This document shows positions 35,702 through 46,300 of a DNA stretch of 64,000 nt, piece by piece; positions within the stretch are counted from its first letter, which is position 1, and every line of letters starts with the position of its first letter. A program made the translations under genes and the position numbers. This DNA is from Nostocoides sp. HKS02 (GTDB taxonomy: Bacteria; Actinomycetota; Actinomycetes; Actinomycetales; Dermatophilaceae), in the NCBI RefSeq assembly GCF_009707485.1, contig NZ_CP046121.1, positions 620,001-684,000 of the forward strand, in the 5' to 3' direction. The notes beneath the pieces were generated by a model. That model searched no databases. It was not told the DNA's origin and saw only the letters and a list, made by a program, of their open reading frames with translations.

Positions 35702-38506
35702 ATGCAGGTCACGCAACAGCGGCGACGCATCTCGCCCACTGGTCCTGAGCAGGTCGGGAGGACCCACCGCCGGGTCCGGTCGGCTCTGGTCGGCACGGTG
35801 GCGCTCTCCATCGCCGGCGGCGGGATCGCCTACGCCACGACCGATGTCTTCGGAAACCGCACGGTCGGCACGCAGTACGCGGACGGGCTCCAGGTCTCCG
35901 ACAACCAGGTCATCAAGCCGATCGGTGACCGGGTCATGACCCAGTACGGCAAGTTCATGGGCTCGACGGTCAGCCCTGGCGGGCGGTTCCTCGCAGCGAG
36001 CAGCGCCGACAAGGGCGTCGTGCTCCAGGTCTTCGACCTCACGACCAACAAGCTCGTCTACCGGGTCGGCAAGGCCGCTGGCGTCGACCAGCCGCTGTCG
36101 GACGGAAGCGTCGGCCAGGAGGGTCCGACCTACTCACCTGACGGCAAGTTCCTCTGGCTCTCCCAGGCCAACGCCCTCACCCGGTTCCCGGTCAACCCGG
36201 ACGGCACCCTCGGCACGGCGACCCGGTTCCCGCTTCCCCAGGTGAACGGCGCCTCGGCGCTCCCGGGCCAATCGGCATACTCACCAGACGGATCCACTCT
36301 CTACGTCGCGCTGAACGGCCAGAACACGGTGGCCGCCCTGGACGCGGCAACAGGCGTAGTCAAGGCGACCTGGAAGGTGGGCAACGCACCCCGCCAGCTC
36401 CTGTTCAAGGGCAGCAAGCTGTACGTCAGCAACGAAGGCGGCCGGGCTGCCAAGCCCAACGAGACCGCCCTCAACTCCTACGGCACGAACGTGCCCACGG
36501 ACCGCTACCTGGACACCACGACCACCGGCACGGTCAGCGTCATCGACACCGCCACCCCGTCGGCCGCGGTCCAGTCCATCGACGTCGGGCTGCACCCGAC
36601 CGCTTTGTACAGCGCCGGCAACGCGCTGTTCGTCGCCAACACCAACAGCGACACCGTCTCGGTCATCGACACCGGCAAGGACGCGGTCGTCCAGACCATC
36701 GCCACCCAGCCGTGGCCGGCCTCCAAGGTCGGCTACGAGCCGACCGCCATCGCCCTCACCAAGGACGGTCACCTCCTGGTCACCCTCGGCCGGGCGAACG
36801 CGGTCGCGGTCTACCGCTACGGCAGCCGTCCGCAGGAGCCGGTGAGCTTCGTCGGCCTGCTCCCGACGGACTACTACCCGGCGAACGTGGCCACGGTCGG
36901 CTCCCGGGTCGTCGTCACCAACACCCGGGGCATCGACGCGCGCGGTCCGGCCATCACGACCGACAAGGGCTACGGCGTCCCGGTCGTCAGTGGCCACGAC
37001 ACCCACAGCACCACGGCGTCGTTGACGAGCTTCACGGTGCCGAGCGACCAGCAGATCGCGAAGTACACCTCGACGGTCTTCGCCCAGAACGGGTGGGGCA
37101 AGAACGACGTCAAGCGCAGCGAGGGTCACACGGTCGCGGCGGTCCCCGTCCCGAAGCGGCTCGGCGACCCCTCGACGATCAAGCACGTCTTCATGATCGT
37201 CAAGGAGAACCGGACCTACGACCAGGTGTACGGCGACGACACGCGCGGCAACGGCGACCCCTCACTGGTGCAGTTCGGCCAGAAGGTCACGCCCAACCAG
37301 CACGCCCTGGCCAAGCAGTTCGGGCTCTACGACAACGTGTACGACATCGGCACGAACTCCGCCGAGGGGCACAACTGGCTGATGCAGGGCGACAACCCGG
37401 CATACACCGAGTCAAGCGCGGGGGAGTACATCCGCAGCTACGACACCGAGGACGACGTGCTCGGTCACCAGCGCTCCGGGTTCCTGTGGACCTCGGCACT
37501 GTCGGCGGGGGCCACGGCGCGCAACTACGGCGAGTTCACCCAGTTCCTGAGCAAGCCGGCCGGAGCGACCTGGCAGAACTACTACTGCACCGCGAAGGCT
37601 GTCCAGGCCGGCGGCGACCCGAGCACGCTGATGGACCCCTCGCTCAAGTCGGACACCCAGTCACCGATCCCGTCGCTGAACCAGATCACCGTCCACAACT
37701 ACCCGAAGTTCGACGTCAACATCCCCGACATCTACCGGACCGCGGTGTGGAAGCAGGACTTCCAGAAGAACGGCCCGGCGAACCTCAACATGCTCTGGCT
37801 GTCCAGCGACCACACCGGCGGAGCCCCCGACGCTCGCGCTCAGGTCGCCGACGGTGACCTCGGGGTCGGCCAGGTCGTGGACCAGATCTCGCACAGCAAG
37901 TACTGGAAGGACTCGGCCATCTTCGTGGTCGAGGACGACAGCCAGGACGGTGCGGACCACGTCGACGGCCACCGTGCCCCGGTCCAGGTGATCAGCCCGT
38001 GGGCGCAGCACGGCAAGGTGGTGAGCACCTACTACTCGCAGATCAACATGGTCCGCACCATCCAGCAGATCCTGGGAGCGCAGCCCCTGAACCAGAAGCT
38101 CGCCGCGGCGACGCCGATGTACGACGCGTTCACGTCCAAGCCCGACTACACGCCGTTCACGGCCGTGCAGAACCAGATCCCGCTGACCGAGCAGGTGACC
38201 CCTGCTCCCTCGTGTGGTCAGGACACCCCCGCGGGGGCGTCCAGCACGGCGACAACGTCGGGCGCGGCCGCGCCGATGACCGTCCCGTCGTCGGAGAAGG
38301 CCGTCGCTGCGCAGTGGGAGACCTGGCGGAAGAAGCAGGGTTTCAACAGCGCCAACCCCTCACCTGACACCGCGAGCCCTGAGCTGATGAACCGGTTCAC
38401 GTGGTACCAGGCGCAGGACTGGTCCCGCCCGTACCCGGGCGACCCGAAGATCTACACGCCGTCGCAGGTTCCTGGGGCCTACATCCCCAGCCCGGATGGT
38501 CAGTGA
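35702..38506 (+). CDS. Secreted YncE-like beta-propeller / alkaline phosphatase-type phosphoesterase
   Basis: A protein of about 934 residues. A signal or anchor helix (ALVGTVALSIAGGGIAYAT) is followed by a YncE-like beta-propeller (residues about 50-480: VSPGGRFLAASSADKGVVLQ, TLYVALNGQNTVAALD, ALFVANTNSDTVSVID). The second half is a phosphoesterase: KHVFMIVKENRTYDQVYGD, GTNSAEGHNWLMQGDNPAYT, SSDHTGGAPDA, FVVEDDSQDGADHVDGHRAP. Expected to act outside the cell on a phosphate ester or anhydride. ATG 35702 has AAAGGA 5 bases upstream; ATG 35696 is also possible. It is coupled to an ABC exporter, which may move its substrate or product. A terminator follows. Confidence 0.88.
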   Translation: MQVTQQRRRISPTGPEQVGRTHRRVRSALVGTVALSIAGGGIAYATTDVFGNRTVGTQYADGLQVSDNQVIKPIGDRVMTQYGKFMGSTVSPGGRFLAASSADKGVVLQVFDLTTNKLVYRVGKAAGVDQPLSDGSVGQEGPTYSPDGKFLWLSQANALTRFPVNPDGTLGTATRFPLPQVNGASALPGQSAYSPDGSTLYVALNGQNTVAALDAATGVVKATWKVGNAPRQLLFKGSKLYVSNEGGRAAKPNETALNSYGTNVPTDRYLDTTTTGTVSVIDTATPSAAVQSIDVGLHPTALYSAGNALFVANTNSDTVSVIDTGKDAVVQTIATQPWPASKVGYEPTAIALTKDGHLLVTLGRANAVAVYRYGSRPQEPVSFVGLLPTDYYPANVATVGSRVVVTNTRGIDARGPAITTDKGYGVPVVSGHDTHSTTASLTSFTVPSDQQIAKYTSTVFAQNGWGKNDVKRSEGHTVAAVPVPKRLGDPSTIKHVFMIVKENRTYDQVYGDDTRGNGDPSLVQFGQKVTPNQHALAKQFGLYDNVYDIGTNSAEGHNWLMQGDNPAYTESSAGEYIRSYDTEDDVLGHQRSGFLWTSALSAGATARNYGEFTQFLSKPAGATWQNYYCTAKAVQAGGDPSTLMDPSLKSDTQSPIPSLNQITVHNYPKFDVNIPDIYRTAVWKQDFQKNGPANLNMLWLSSDHTGGAPDARAQVADGDLGVGQVVDQISHSKYWKDSAIFVVEDDSQDGADHVDGHRAPVQVISPWAQHGKVVSTYYSQINMVRTIQQILGAQPLNQKLAAATPMYDAFTSKPDYTPFTAVQNQIPLTEQVTPAPSCGQDTPAGASSTATTSGAAAPMTVPSSEKAVAAQWETWRKKQGFNSANPSPDTASPELMNRFTWYQAQDWSRPYPGDPKIYTPSQVPGAYIPSPDGQ

Positions 38507-38532
38507 CACCCACTCGCCCGTAGCGAGAGACC

Positions 38533-38563
38533 GACGGCCCGCCGGAGACCCCGGCGGGCCGTC
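38533..38563 (+). terminator. Strong hairpin terminator after the phosphatase gene
   Basis: Perfect 13-base stem GACGGCCCGCCGG (38533-38545) with CCGGCGGGCCGTC (38551-38563), 5-base loop, no T tract. Confidence 0.8.
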
Positions 38564-38729
38564 GCCTGCGCTGGCGCGGGTATGCCGCGCCGGTTGTCCC
38601 CAGGCGCGTGGCCGTCGGGTGCCTGTCCACAGGACGAGCGGTTGGGCTTGACAGGAGAGGTGGTGAAAAGGGTTGGAGGGTAAGGGGATTCGCGATCCAG
38701 CGAGCAGGTCCGCTGTCGGTGGTGGGTCG

Positions 38730-38735
38730 TACCGT
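38730..38735 (+). promoter_or_regulatory. -10 box of the DUF222/HNH gene (leaderless)
   Basis: TACCGT ends 7 bases before ATG 38743. Confidence 0.45.
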
Positions 38736-38742
38736 GGTAGGC

Positions 38743-40166
38743 ATGCAGGGGGATGAGGGTCAGCTGGGTCGGTGTGACCTGGCCGAACGGCGGGCCGCGT
38801 TGGAGAGCGCGGTCCTGGCCCTGGCCGGGTTGGACGAGGTGCTCTACCAGGCGCCGGGTGGGGAGCTCGGTGCGTGGCTGGGGGTGGTCGACGCAGTGGT
38901 CGCCGCGGGAGAGCTGGCCCGTGTCAGGATCACCCAGGAGGCCCTGGAGCGCGGTGAGATCAGCGCGCGGGGGGGCGGGCTCGGCTCTGAGCCCGGTGGG
39001 TTGGGTGATGGCGCACGCTCCCTCGACCCGGGCCGGTGGTGCAGGGACGGTGGTCTCTGTCGCAGTCGAGTTCGCCAAGGCCGTCAACGCGCCGGTGGTG
39101 GCTGCGGTGGCCGCGGGCCGGATTCCGGTGCGGGCGGGGGCTGCGGTGATTGCCGAGGCGGACAAGCTGCGCCCGCTGCTGGCCGACGGCGCGGAGGGTC
39201 CCGTGGTCGAGGGGTTGATCGACATGGCGGCAGCGCATGGGCCGCGGGGGTGCCGGCTGGTGCGGCCGCGGCTGCTGGCCCGCTACGGCTTGGAGGAGGT
39301 GTTGCAGCGCGAGCAGGACGCGGCGAAGGGGTTCGTGAGCCTGTCGCAGCCGCGCGAGCACGGCCCAGGGATCTTCGAGTACGCGTTGACGCTGGACACC
39401 GAGGGCATGGCGGTGCTCGAGGCGGGCCTGGGGCCGCTGTCCGCTCCGAAGCCAGCCGCCGGTGAGCCTGACCTGCGCGGGTCTGATCGGCGCCGCGGTG
39501 ATGCCTTGGCGGCCCTGGTGCGCCGCGCGGTGGCTGCGGGGGCCTCGGTGCCGACCACGACCAAGGCGCAGCTGTTCATCACGATGGACTACGACCGGCT
39601 CCGTTCCCGGCTGGGCGCCGACCGCGATCGCCGCCCCGGCGCTGCACCCGGAACTGCACCCGGCGGGCTGGCGGGCGTGGAGGCTGGGCTGGCGGGCGGG
39701 GAGGTCGTCGGCGGGACGCAGACGGGGGTGGTGCTGGGCCCCGAGACGGTGCGCCGCGTGGCGTGTGACGCGACGGTGCTGCCGATCGTGCTGGGCGGGG
39801 GGAGGCGAGGTGCTGGACTGGGGTCGGGCGCGGCGGTTGTTCACCCCGGCGCAGACGAAGCGGTTGTGGTTGCGGGACGGCGGGTGCACGTACCCCGGGT
39901 GCGATGCGCCCCCGCAGTGGTGCGATGCGCATCACCTGGTGCACTGGACGGACTTCGGGCCCTCGGACCTGACCAACGCGGCGTTGTTGTGCGAGCACCA
40001 CCACCAGCTGGTCCACCGCCGCCGCCTGGCCGGCAGCGTGGTCGACGGCGTGGCCAGCCGCGGGGCTCCCCTCGGCAGTCGCGTCGAGTGGGACCTCACC
40101 GTCGGCAGCTACGACCAGCTGCTCGCTCACCGCGGCGCCCGCGACCACCGGGCCGAGCCCGCGTGA
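38743..40166 (+). CDS. DUF222/HNH endonuclease-like protein, two frameshifts as read
   Basis: After correction about 473 residues. The N-terminal DUF222 helical domain (LESAVLALAGLDEVLYQAPG; VEFAKAVNAPVVAAVAAGRI) is joined to a C-terminal HNH nuclease (CTYPGCDAPPQWCDAHHLVH, then NAALLCEHHHQLVH), the '13E12 repeat' family that is often multicopy in actinobacteria. The frame breaks twice, at the G7 run 38969-38975 and the G6 run 39797-39802; removing one G from each restores the full protein. It may be a true decaying copy, since such genes are expendable, or a sequence error as elsewhere in the window. ATG 38743 fits a leaderless promoter. Confidence 0.8.
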
Positions 40167-40233
40167 CCAGGGCGGAAGCCCGCGTGACCGCGCCCGCCGA
40201 GCCATCGCACGGCGGCCCGTGCGGGCCGGGCCA

Positions 40234-40239
40234 TAGAGT
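40234..40239 (+). promoter_or_regulatory. -10 box of the FAD oxidoreductase gene (leaderless)
   Basis: TAGAGT ends 6 bases before GTG 40246. Confidence 0.5.
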
Positions 40240-40245
40240 GCCGCC

Positions 40246-41817
40246 GTGAACTACGACGACGTCGTCATCGGTGGCGGCCACAACGGACTCACGGCCGCGG
40301 CATACCTCGCGCGCGCCGGGCGCCGGGTGCTGGTGCTGGAGTCCGCCGACCACGTGGGCGGCGCCGCCGTCTCGGCCCAGGCGTTTCCCGGGGTCGATGC
40401 CCGGCTGTCGCGCTACTCGTACCTGGTCTCCCTGATGCCCGCCCAGGTCATCGCCGACCTGGACCTCGACGTCCGGCTGATCCGGCGACGGTTCTCGTCC
40501 TTCACGCCGGTGCCGACCGACCCGGGTCGCGGCCTGCTGGTCGACCACGGGGACGAGGCAGCGACGGCGGCGGCGTTCACCGCCCTGACCGGCAGCGGCG
40601 CGGAGCATGCCGCGTGGCAGGACTTCTACGGCCGCGTGCACCGCCTCGCCCAACGGGTGTTCCCGACCGTGCTCGAGCCGCTCCGCAGCGAGCGCGACCT
40701 CGCCGCACTCGTCGACGACGCCGAGCTCTGGGACGCCCTGGTGGGGCGGCCGCTGGGCGAGGTCCTCCAGAAGCAGTTCGCCGACGACACCGTCCGCGGG
40801 ATCGTGGCGACCGACGCGCTCATCGGCACCTTCGCCGACCTCGACGGGGCGGACCTGCGCCAGAACGTCTGCTTCCTCTACCACCTGATCGGCGGCGGCA
40901 CCGGCGACTGGGACGTCCCCGTCGGCGGCATGGGTGCGGTGACGGCCGCCCTCGCCAAGGCCGCCGCCGCCGCGGGCGCCGAGATCCGGACCGGCGTCAC
41001 GGTGACGGCGGTCGACCCCGACGGGACGGTGACGTGGCAGGACAGCGGCAAGACCGGCCGCAGGACCCCCGGCACCGCGACCGCGGGCACGATCCACGCC
41101 GCGTGCGCCCCAACGGTGCTCAACCGGCTGCTCACGGCGGCCGGTGCGGAGCCCGTCGAGACCGAGGCGTCACCCGAGGGCGCGCAGCTCAAGGTGAACA
41201 TGCTCCTGTCCCGCCTCCCTCGCCTGCGCGACGAGCAGGTCGACCCCCGAGCCGCGTTCGCGGGCACGTTCCACGTCAACGAGGGCTATGCCCAGCTCCA
41301 GCAGGCGTATGCCGAGGCGGCGGCCGGGCGGGTGCCGCACCTGCCCCCATGCGAGATCTACTGCCACAGCCTGTCCGACCGCTCCATCCTCGGCTCGGAG
41401 CTGGCCGCGACGGACGCCCAGACCCTCACGCTCTTCGGCCTGCACCTGCCGGCTCGGCTGTTCGCCGGCACCGACCACGACGACGTCAAGGACCTCGCCC
41501 TCGCCCGCACCCTCGAGTCGCTCAACGCCGTGCTGGCCGAGCCGATCCAGGACGTCCTGCTCGGGGACGGCGACGGCGCCTACTGCCTCGAGGCCCGCAC
41601 GCCGGTCGAGCTGGAAGCCGACCTCGGCCTGCCGGGGGGCAACATCTTCCACCGGTCGCTGCAGTGGCCGTGGGCCGAGCGCGCCGACGAGGTCGGCACC
41701 TGGGGAGTCGAGACGCGCCACGAGAACGTGCTCATCGCCGGAGCCGGCGCGCGGCGCGGCGGGGGAGTGAGCGGCATACCCGGGCACAACGCCGCGCAGG
41801 CGGCGCTGGCCCGCTGA
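40246..41817 (+). CDS. FAD-dependent phytoene-desaturase-like oxidoreductase
   Basis: A 523-residue flavoprotein. The dinucleotide-binding motif is at the N-terminus, DDVVIGGGHNGLTAAAYLAR with the acid in LVLESADHVGGAAVSAQAF. It ends with VLIAGAGARRGGGVSGIPGH, the second FAD contact of the phytoene desaturase/PYROXD2-like group. The middle has GGMGAVTAALAKAAAAAGAE. The substrate is unknown; carotenoid genes are absent nearby, so a generic 'pyridine nucleotide-disulphide oxidoreductase domain 2' role fits better. Start GTG 40246 matches a leaderless -10. Confidence 0.86.
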   Translation: MNYDDVVIGGGHNGLTAAAYLARAGRRVLVLESADHVGGAAVSAQAFPGVDARLSRYSYLVSLMPAQVIADLDLDVRLIRRRFSSFTPVPTDPGRGLLVDHGDEAATAAAFTALTGSGAEHAAWQDFYGRVHRLAQRVFPTVLEPLRSERDLAALVDDAELWDALVGRPLGEVLQKQFADDTVRGIVATDALIGTFADLDGADLRQNVCFLYHLIGGGTGDWDVPVGGMGAVTAALAKAAAAAGAEIRTGVTVTAVDPDGTVTWQDSGKTGRRTPGTATAGTIHAACAPTVLNRLLTAAGAEPVETEASPEGAQLKVNMLLSRLPRLRDEQVDPRAAFAGTFHVNEGYAQLQQAYAEAAAGRVPHLPPCEIYCHSLSDRSILGSELAATDAQTLTLFGLHLPARLFAGTDHDDVKDLALARTLESLNAVLAEPIQDVLLGDGDGAYCLEARTPVELEADLGLPGGNIFHRSLQWPWAERADEVGTWGVETRHENVLIAGAGARRGGGVSGIPGHNAAQAALAR

Positions 41818-41820
41818 GGC

Positions 41821-41876
41821 CGCAACCCGCCGACCGCAACCCGCCAGCCGCAACCCGCGAACCGTCACCCCCAACC
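41821..41876. repeat. About four imperfect 14-base repeats
   Basis: CGCAACCCGCCGAC, CGCAACCCGCCAGC, CGCAACCCGCGAAC and CGTCACCCCCAAC follow each other between the FAD enzyme and glnA2. No hairpin is formed. Confidence 0.75.
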
Positions 41877-41892
41877 CGCCACCGCGCCGTCC

Positions 41893-41908
41893 TTAACTCG
41901 CGGGAAAC
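41893..41908 (+). promoter_or_regulatory. Possible GlnR half-box upstream of glnA2
   Basis: TTAAC-6 bases-GAAAC resembles the GTNAC-n6-GAAAC GlnR element of actinobacteria, with one mismatch. No second half follows. A -10-like CAGGAT (41919-41924) lies 7 bases before ATG 41932. Confidence 0.3.
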
Positions 41909-41931
41909 ACAACTAGGGCAGGATTCGTCAC

Positions 41932-43269
41932 ATGGATCGTCAGCAGGAGTTCGTCCTCCGTACCATCGAGGAGCGCGACATCCGCTTCGTGCGGCTGTGG
42001 TTCACCGATGTGCTCGGGACCTTGAAGTCCGTGGCCGTCGCCCCCGCCGAGCTGGAAGGGGCCTTTTCCGAGGGCATCGGCTTCGACGGGTCGGCCATCG
42101 AGGGCTTCGCCCGGGTCTACGAGGCCGACATGCTCGCCAAGCCGGATCCGAGCACATTTCAGGTGCTGCCGTGGCGCGGCGACAACCCCGGCACCGCCCG
42201 GATGTTCTGCGACATCACCCTGCCCGACGGCACCCCGAGCCACGCCGATCCCCGCCACGTCCTGCAGCGGGCGCTGGGCAAGGCGAGCGACCTGGGCTTC
42301 ACCTTCTACACCCACCCCGAGATCGAGTTCTACCTCCTCAAGCAGGGCTTCGCCCCGGGCGAGGTCCCCGAGCCGGTCGACCAGGCGGGGTACTTCGACC
42401 ACGTGCCCCACGGCACCGGCCACGACTTCCGCCGGGCTGCCATCACGATGCTCGAGTCGATGGGGATCTCGGTCGAGTTCAGCCACCACGAGGGCGGCCC
42501 GGGTCAGAACGAGATCGACCTGCGCTATGCCGACGCGCTCTCCACGGCCGACAACATCATGACCTTCCGCACGGTCATCAAGGAGGTCGCTCTCGAGCAG
42601 GGCATCTTCGCCTCGTTCATGCCCAAGCCGTTCTCCGAGCAGCCGGGATCGGGCATGCACACCCACATGTCCCTGTTCGACGGCGACAGCAACGCCTTCT
42701 ACGAGGCGGGGGCGCCCTACCAGCTGAGCAAGGTCGGTCGGCAGTTCATCGCCGGGCTGCTGCGCCACGGTGCCGAGATCACCGCGGTGACCAACCAGTG
42801 GGTCAACTCCTACAAGCGGCTCTGGGGCGGTGGCGAGGCGCCCGCCCACCTCACCTGGGGCCACAACAACCGCTCGGCGATGGTCCGGGTCCCGATGTAC
42901 AAGCCGGCCAAGGGCCAGAGCAGCCGCGCCGAGGTGCGCACGCTGGACGCCGCCTGCAACCCCTACCTGGCCTTCGCGGTGATGCTCGCCGCTGGCCTCA
43001 AGGGCATCGAGGAGGACTACGAGCTGCCCCCGGAGACCGAGGACGACGTGTGGCGCCTGACCTCCTCCGAGCGCCACGCGATGGGCATCGAGCCGCTCCC
43101 GACCTCGCTGCACGAGGCCATCCGGGTGATGGAGCGCAGCGAGCTGGTCGCCGACACGCTGGGCGAGCACGTGTTCGACTTCTTCCTGCGCAACAAGCGG
43201 GCCGAGTGGGAGGACTACCGCGGCGAGATCACCCGCTTCGAGCTCGAGCGGTACCTGCCCGGGTTGTGA
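41932..43269 (+). CDS. glnA: Glutamine synthetase, GSI-alpha type (GlnA2-like)
   Basis: A 445-residue glutamine synthetase. The N-terminal beta-grasp carries RFVRLWFTDVLGTLKSVAV and GFDGSAIEGFARVYEADM; the catalytic metal sites are THPEIEFYLL, NEIDLRYADAL and GSGMHTHMSLFDGD; the ATP loop KPFSEQPGSG and NRSAMVRVPMYKP follow. It is short (no 25-residue insert) and lacks the adenylylated-tyrosine loop of the main GSI-beta enzyme, matching mycobacterial GlnA2. It lies directly upstream of glnE, the adenylyltransferase, as in M. tuberculosis. Confidence 0.93.
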   Translation: MDRQQEFVLRTIEERDIRFVRLWFTDVLGTLKSVAVAPAELEGAFSEGIGFDGSAIEGFARVYEADMLAKPDPSTFQVLPWRGDNPGTARMFCDITLPDGTPSHADPRHVLQRALGKASDLGFTFYTHPEIEFYLLKQGFAPGEVPEPVDQAGYFDHVPHGTGHDFRRAAITMLESMGISVEFSHHEGGPGQNEIDLRYADALSTADNIMTFRTVIKEVALEQGIFASFMPKPFSEQPGSGMHTHMSLFDGDSNAFYEAGAPYQLSKVGRQFIAGLLRHGAEITAVTNQWVNSYKRLWGGGEAPAHLTWGHNNRSAMVRVPMYKPAKGQSSRAEVRTLDAACNPYLAFAVMLAAGLKGIEEDYELPPETEDDVWRLTSSERHAMGIEPLPTSLHEAIRVMERSELVADTLGEHVFDFFLRNKRAEWEDYRGEITRFELERYLPGL

Positions 43270-43363
43270 GGCCCCGCCGGTGCCTCCGGTCCCGTCCGGT
43301 GCCGTCCGGTGTGCCGCGTCCGGTATGCCGTGGACCCCGGTGGGTGCCCCGGCCCGGTCTGCG

Positions 43364-43369
43364 TAGGGT
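43364..43369 (+). promoter_or_regulatory. -10 box of glnE (leaderless)
   Basis: TAGGGT ends 6 bases before GTG 43376. The 43281-43330 stretch upstream has degenerate CGTCCGGTGC repeats. Confidence 0.5.
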
Positions 43370-43375
43370 GGCCCG

Positions 43376-46300
43376 GTGATGTCCGGTCGCGCCGTGTCCC
43401 AGACCGCGACCCTCGCGCGGCTCGGGTTCGCCGATCCGCCGCGGGCCGCGCAGCTGTTGGCCGACCCCGCGCTCGCGGGCCTGGTGGACCCCCTCGACGA
43501 CGTGTTCAGCGACGGCCTGCCCGACGCCCTCGGCGTGGTGGCCGACCCCGACCTGGCGCTGCTCTCGCTGGTCCGGCTGATGGAGTCGCTGCGGGCCTCG
43601 GCGCCCAAGCGGCGCGACCTCGAGCCCGGCTCCGGGCCCCAGGTCGCCGGGCTGATCGCCGCCCTGCGGCACGCAGGCCCCGCGCGCGACCGGCTGCTCG
43701 CCGTCCTCGGAGCCTCGACCGCGCTCGGCGACCACCTCGTGGCCCACCCCGAGCACTGGAGTGCCGTCGTCGAGGCCGAGCCGCTCACCCCGGAGGAGCG
43801 GGTGCGCGAGCTGGTCGCCGCGGTCGCGGCGCCCGGCGAGCACACGGCATACGACGCGTTGCGCATCGGGTACCGCCGCCAGCTGCTGGGGATCGCGGCT
43901 CTCGACCTGACCACGGCCGACCCGGTGAGCGCCGTGCCAGAAGCGGCGGCCGCGCTCGCCGACCTCGCCGAGGCGGCCCTCGAGGCCGCGCTCGAGATCG
44001 CCCGGGCCGAGGTCGGCCCGCAGGCCGAGCTGTGCGAGTTCGCGGTCATCGGGATGGGCAAGACGGGTGGGCGCGAGCTCAACTACGTCAGTGACGTCGA
44101 CGTCATCTTCGTCGCCGAGCCGCGGGCCGGGGTCGAGGAGGCCGACGCGATCGCCGCCGCGACCGCCCTCGCCACCCACCTGATGCGCGCCTGCTCGACC
44201 TCGACGGGGCAGGGCACGCTCTGGCCGGTCGACGCCGCGCTGAGGCCGGAGGGCAAGAACGGGCCCCTGGTCCGCACCATCGACAGCCACCGCACCTACT
44301 ACCAGCGCTGGGCCAAGACCTGGGAGTTCCAGGCCCTGCTCAAGGCCCGGCCGGTGGCCGGTGACCGGGCTCTGGGCCAGGCCTACCTCGACGCGGTGGG
44401 GCCGATGGTCTGGCAGGCGGCCTCGCGGGAGAACTTCGTCGAGGACGTGCAGGCCATGCGCCGGCGGGTCGAGCAGCACGTGCCGCCGGCCGAGGCCGAC
44501 CGCCAGCTCAAGCTGGGTCCCGGTGGGCTGCGCGACGTGGAGTTCAGCGTGCAGCTGCTCCAGCTCGTCCACGGCCGGTCCGACGACTCGCTGCGCTCGG
44601 GCACGACCCTGGAGGCGCTCGACGCCCTGGCCCGGGCGGGCTACGTCGGGCGTGAGGACGCCGCCACCCTCGACGCGTCGTATCGCTTGCTGCGCACGCT
44701 CGAACACCGCATCCAGCTGTTCCGCCTGCGTCGAACTCACCTCATGCCCACGGCGGAGTCCGACCTGCGCCGCCTCGGCCGCGCGCTGGGCCATCGTTCC
44801 GACGCGGCCAGCGCGGTCGTGGCGCAGTGGCAGCAGCAGGCCCGTGAGGTCCGCCGCATCCACGAGCGGTTGTTCTACCGCCCCTTGCTCGCTGCGGTCG
44901 CCCGGCTGAGCTCCAGCGACGCGCGGCTGGCGCCCGAGGCGGCACGCGACCGCCTCGCGGCCCTGGGCTTCCGCGACCCGGCGGGCGCGATCCGTCACCT
45001 CGAGGCCCTGACCGCGGGAGTGAGCCGGCGGGCCGCCATCCAGCGGACCCTGCTGCCGGTGATGCTCGGCTGGTTCGCCGACGAGGCCGACCCCGATGGC
45101 GGCCTGCTCGCCTTCCGCAAGGTCAGCGAGGACCTCGGCTCGACCCACTGGTACCTGCGGCTCCTGCGCGACGAGGGCTCGGCCGCCGAGCGGCTCGCGC
45201 ACACCCTGGCCCGCAGCAGGTATGCCGCCGACCTGCTCATGGGCGCCCCCGACTCGGTGGCCATGCTGGGCGACACCACGGGCCTCACGCCGCAGTCGCG
45301 CACCGACCTCGTCAAGCGGATGACCGCCGCCGCCAGCCGTCAGGACGACCCCGACCGCGCGGTCCGGGCCGCCCGCAGCATCCGCAGGCAGGAGCTGTTC
45401 CGGATCGCCGTCGCCGACCTCTCCGGCACCCTGGACCTGCTCGGGGTCGGGACCGCGCTCACCGACCTCACCGCGGCGCTCGTCGACACCGCCTTGGGGA
45501 TCGCCGTCCGCACCGTCGAGCAGCGCCTCGGCGCTCCGCTGGCGACGCGGGTGCTCGTCGTCGGGATGGGTCGTCTCGGCGGCGGAGAGGTCGGGTACAG
45601 CAGCGACGCGGACGTCCTGTTCGTCCACGACCCCCTGGACGACCCTGATCGAGGCGCCGACGAGGGCGCCGCCCAGGACCAGGCGCTCGATGTGGTCCAG
45701 GAGCTGCGCCGCCTGCTCGGCTCCGCAGGCCCCGATCCCACGCTCGGCCTCGACGCCGACCTGCGCCCCGAGGGCAAGAACGGTCCGCTGGTCCGCAGCC
45801 TGGCGAGCTACCGGGCGTACTACGAGCGCTGGTCGCTGACCTGGGAGTCGCAGGCACTGCTGCGCGCCACCCCCATCGCCGGCGACGAGGGGCTCGGCCA
45901 CCGGTTCGAGGAGCTCATCGACCCGTTGCGCTGGCCGGCCCAGGGGCTGACGCCGGGCGAGGTGCGCGAGATCCGCACCCTCAAGGCGCGGATGGAGGCC
46001 GAGCGGCTGCCGCGGGGCGCCGACCCCAAGGCACACTTCAAGCTCGGGCGAGGCGGCCTGTCCGACGTCGAGTGGACCGTCCAGCTCCTGCAGATGGAGC
46101 ACGCGCACGCGGTGCCCGCCCTGCGCACGACCGCGACGCTGCCGGCGCTGGAGGCCGCCGTCGACGCCGGCGTCATCACGACCGAGCACGCCGAGGCCCT
46201 GCGCGAGTCGTGGGTACTGGCTTCGCGCCTGCGCAATGCGGCCGTGCTGCTGCGCGGCCGACCGGTCGACAGCGTGCCCTCCGACCTGCGCATCGCCGAC

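Noticed and set aside
40614..43379. A 921-codon plus-strand frame across the FAD enzyme and glnA2
   Set aside because: It is an arginine-rich shadow of two recognised genes.
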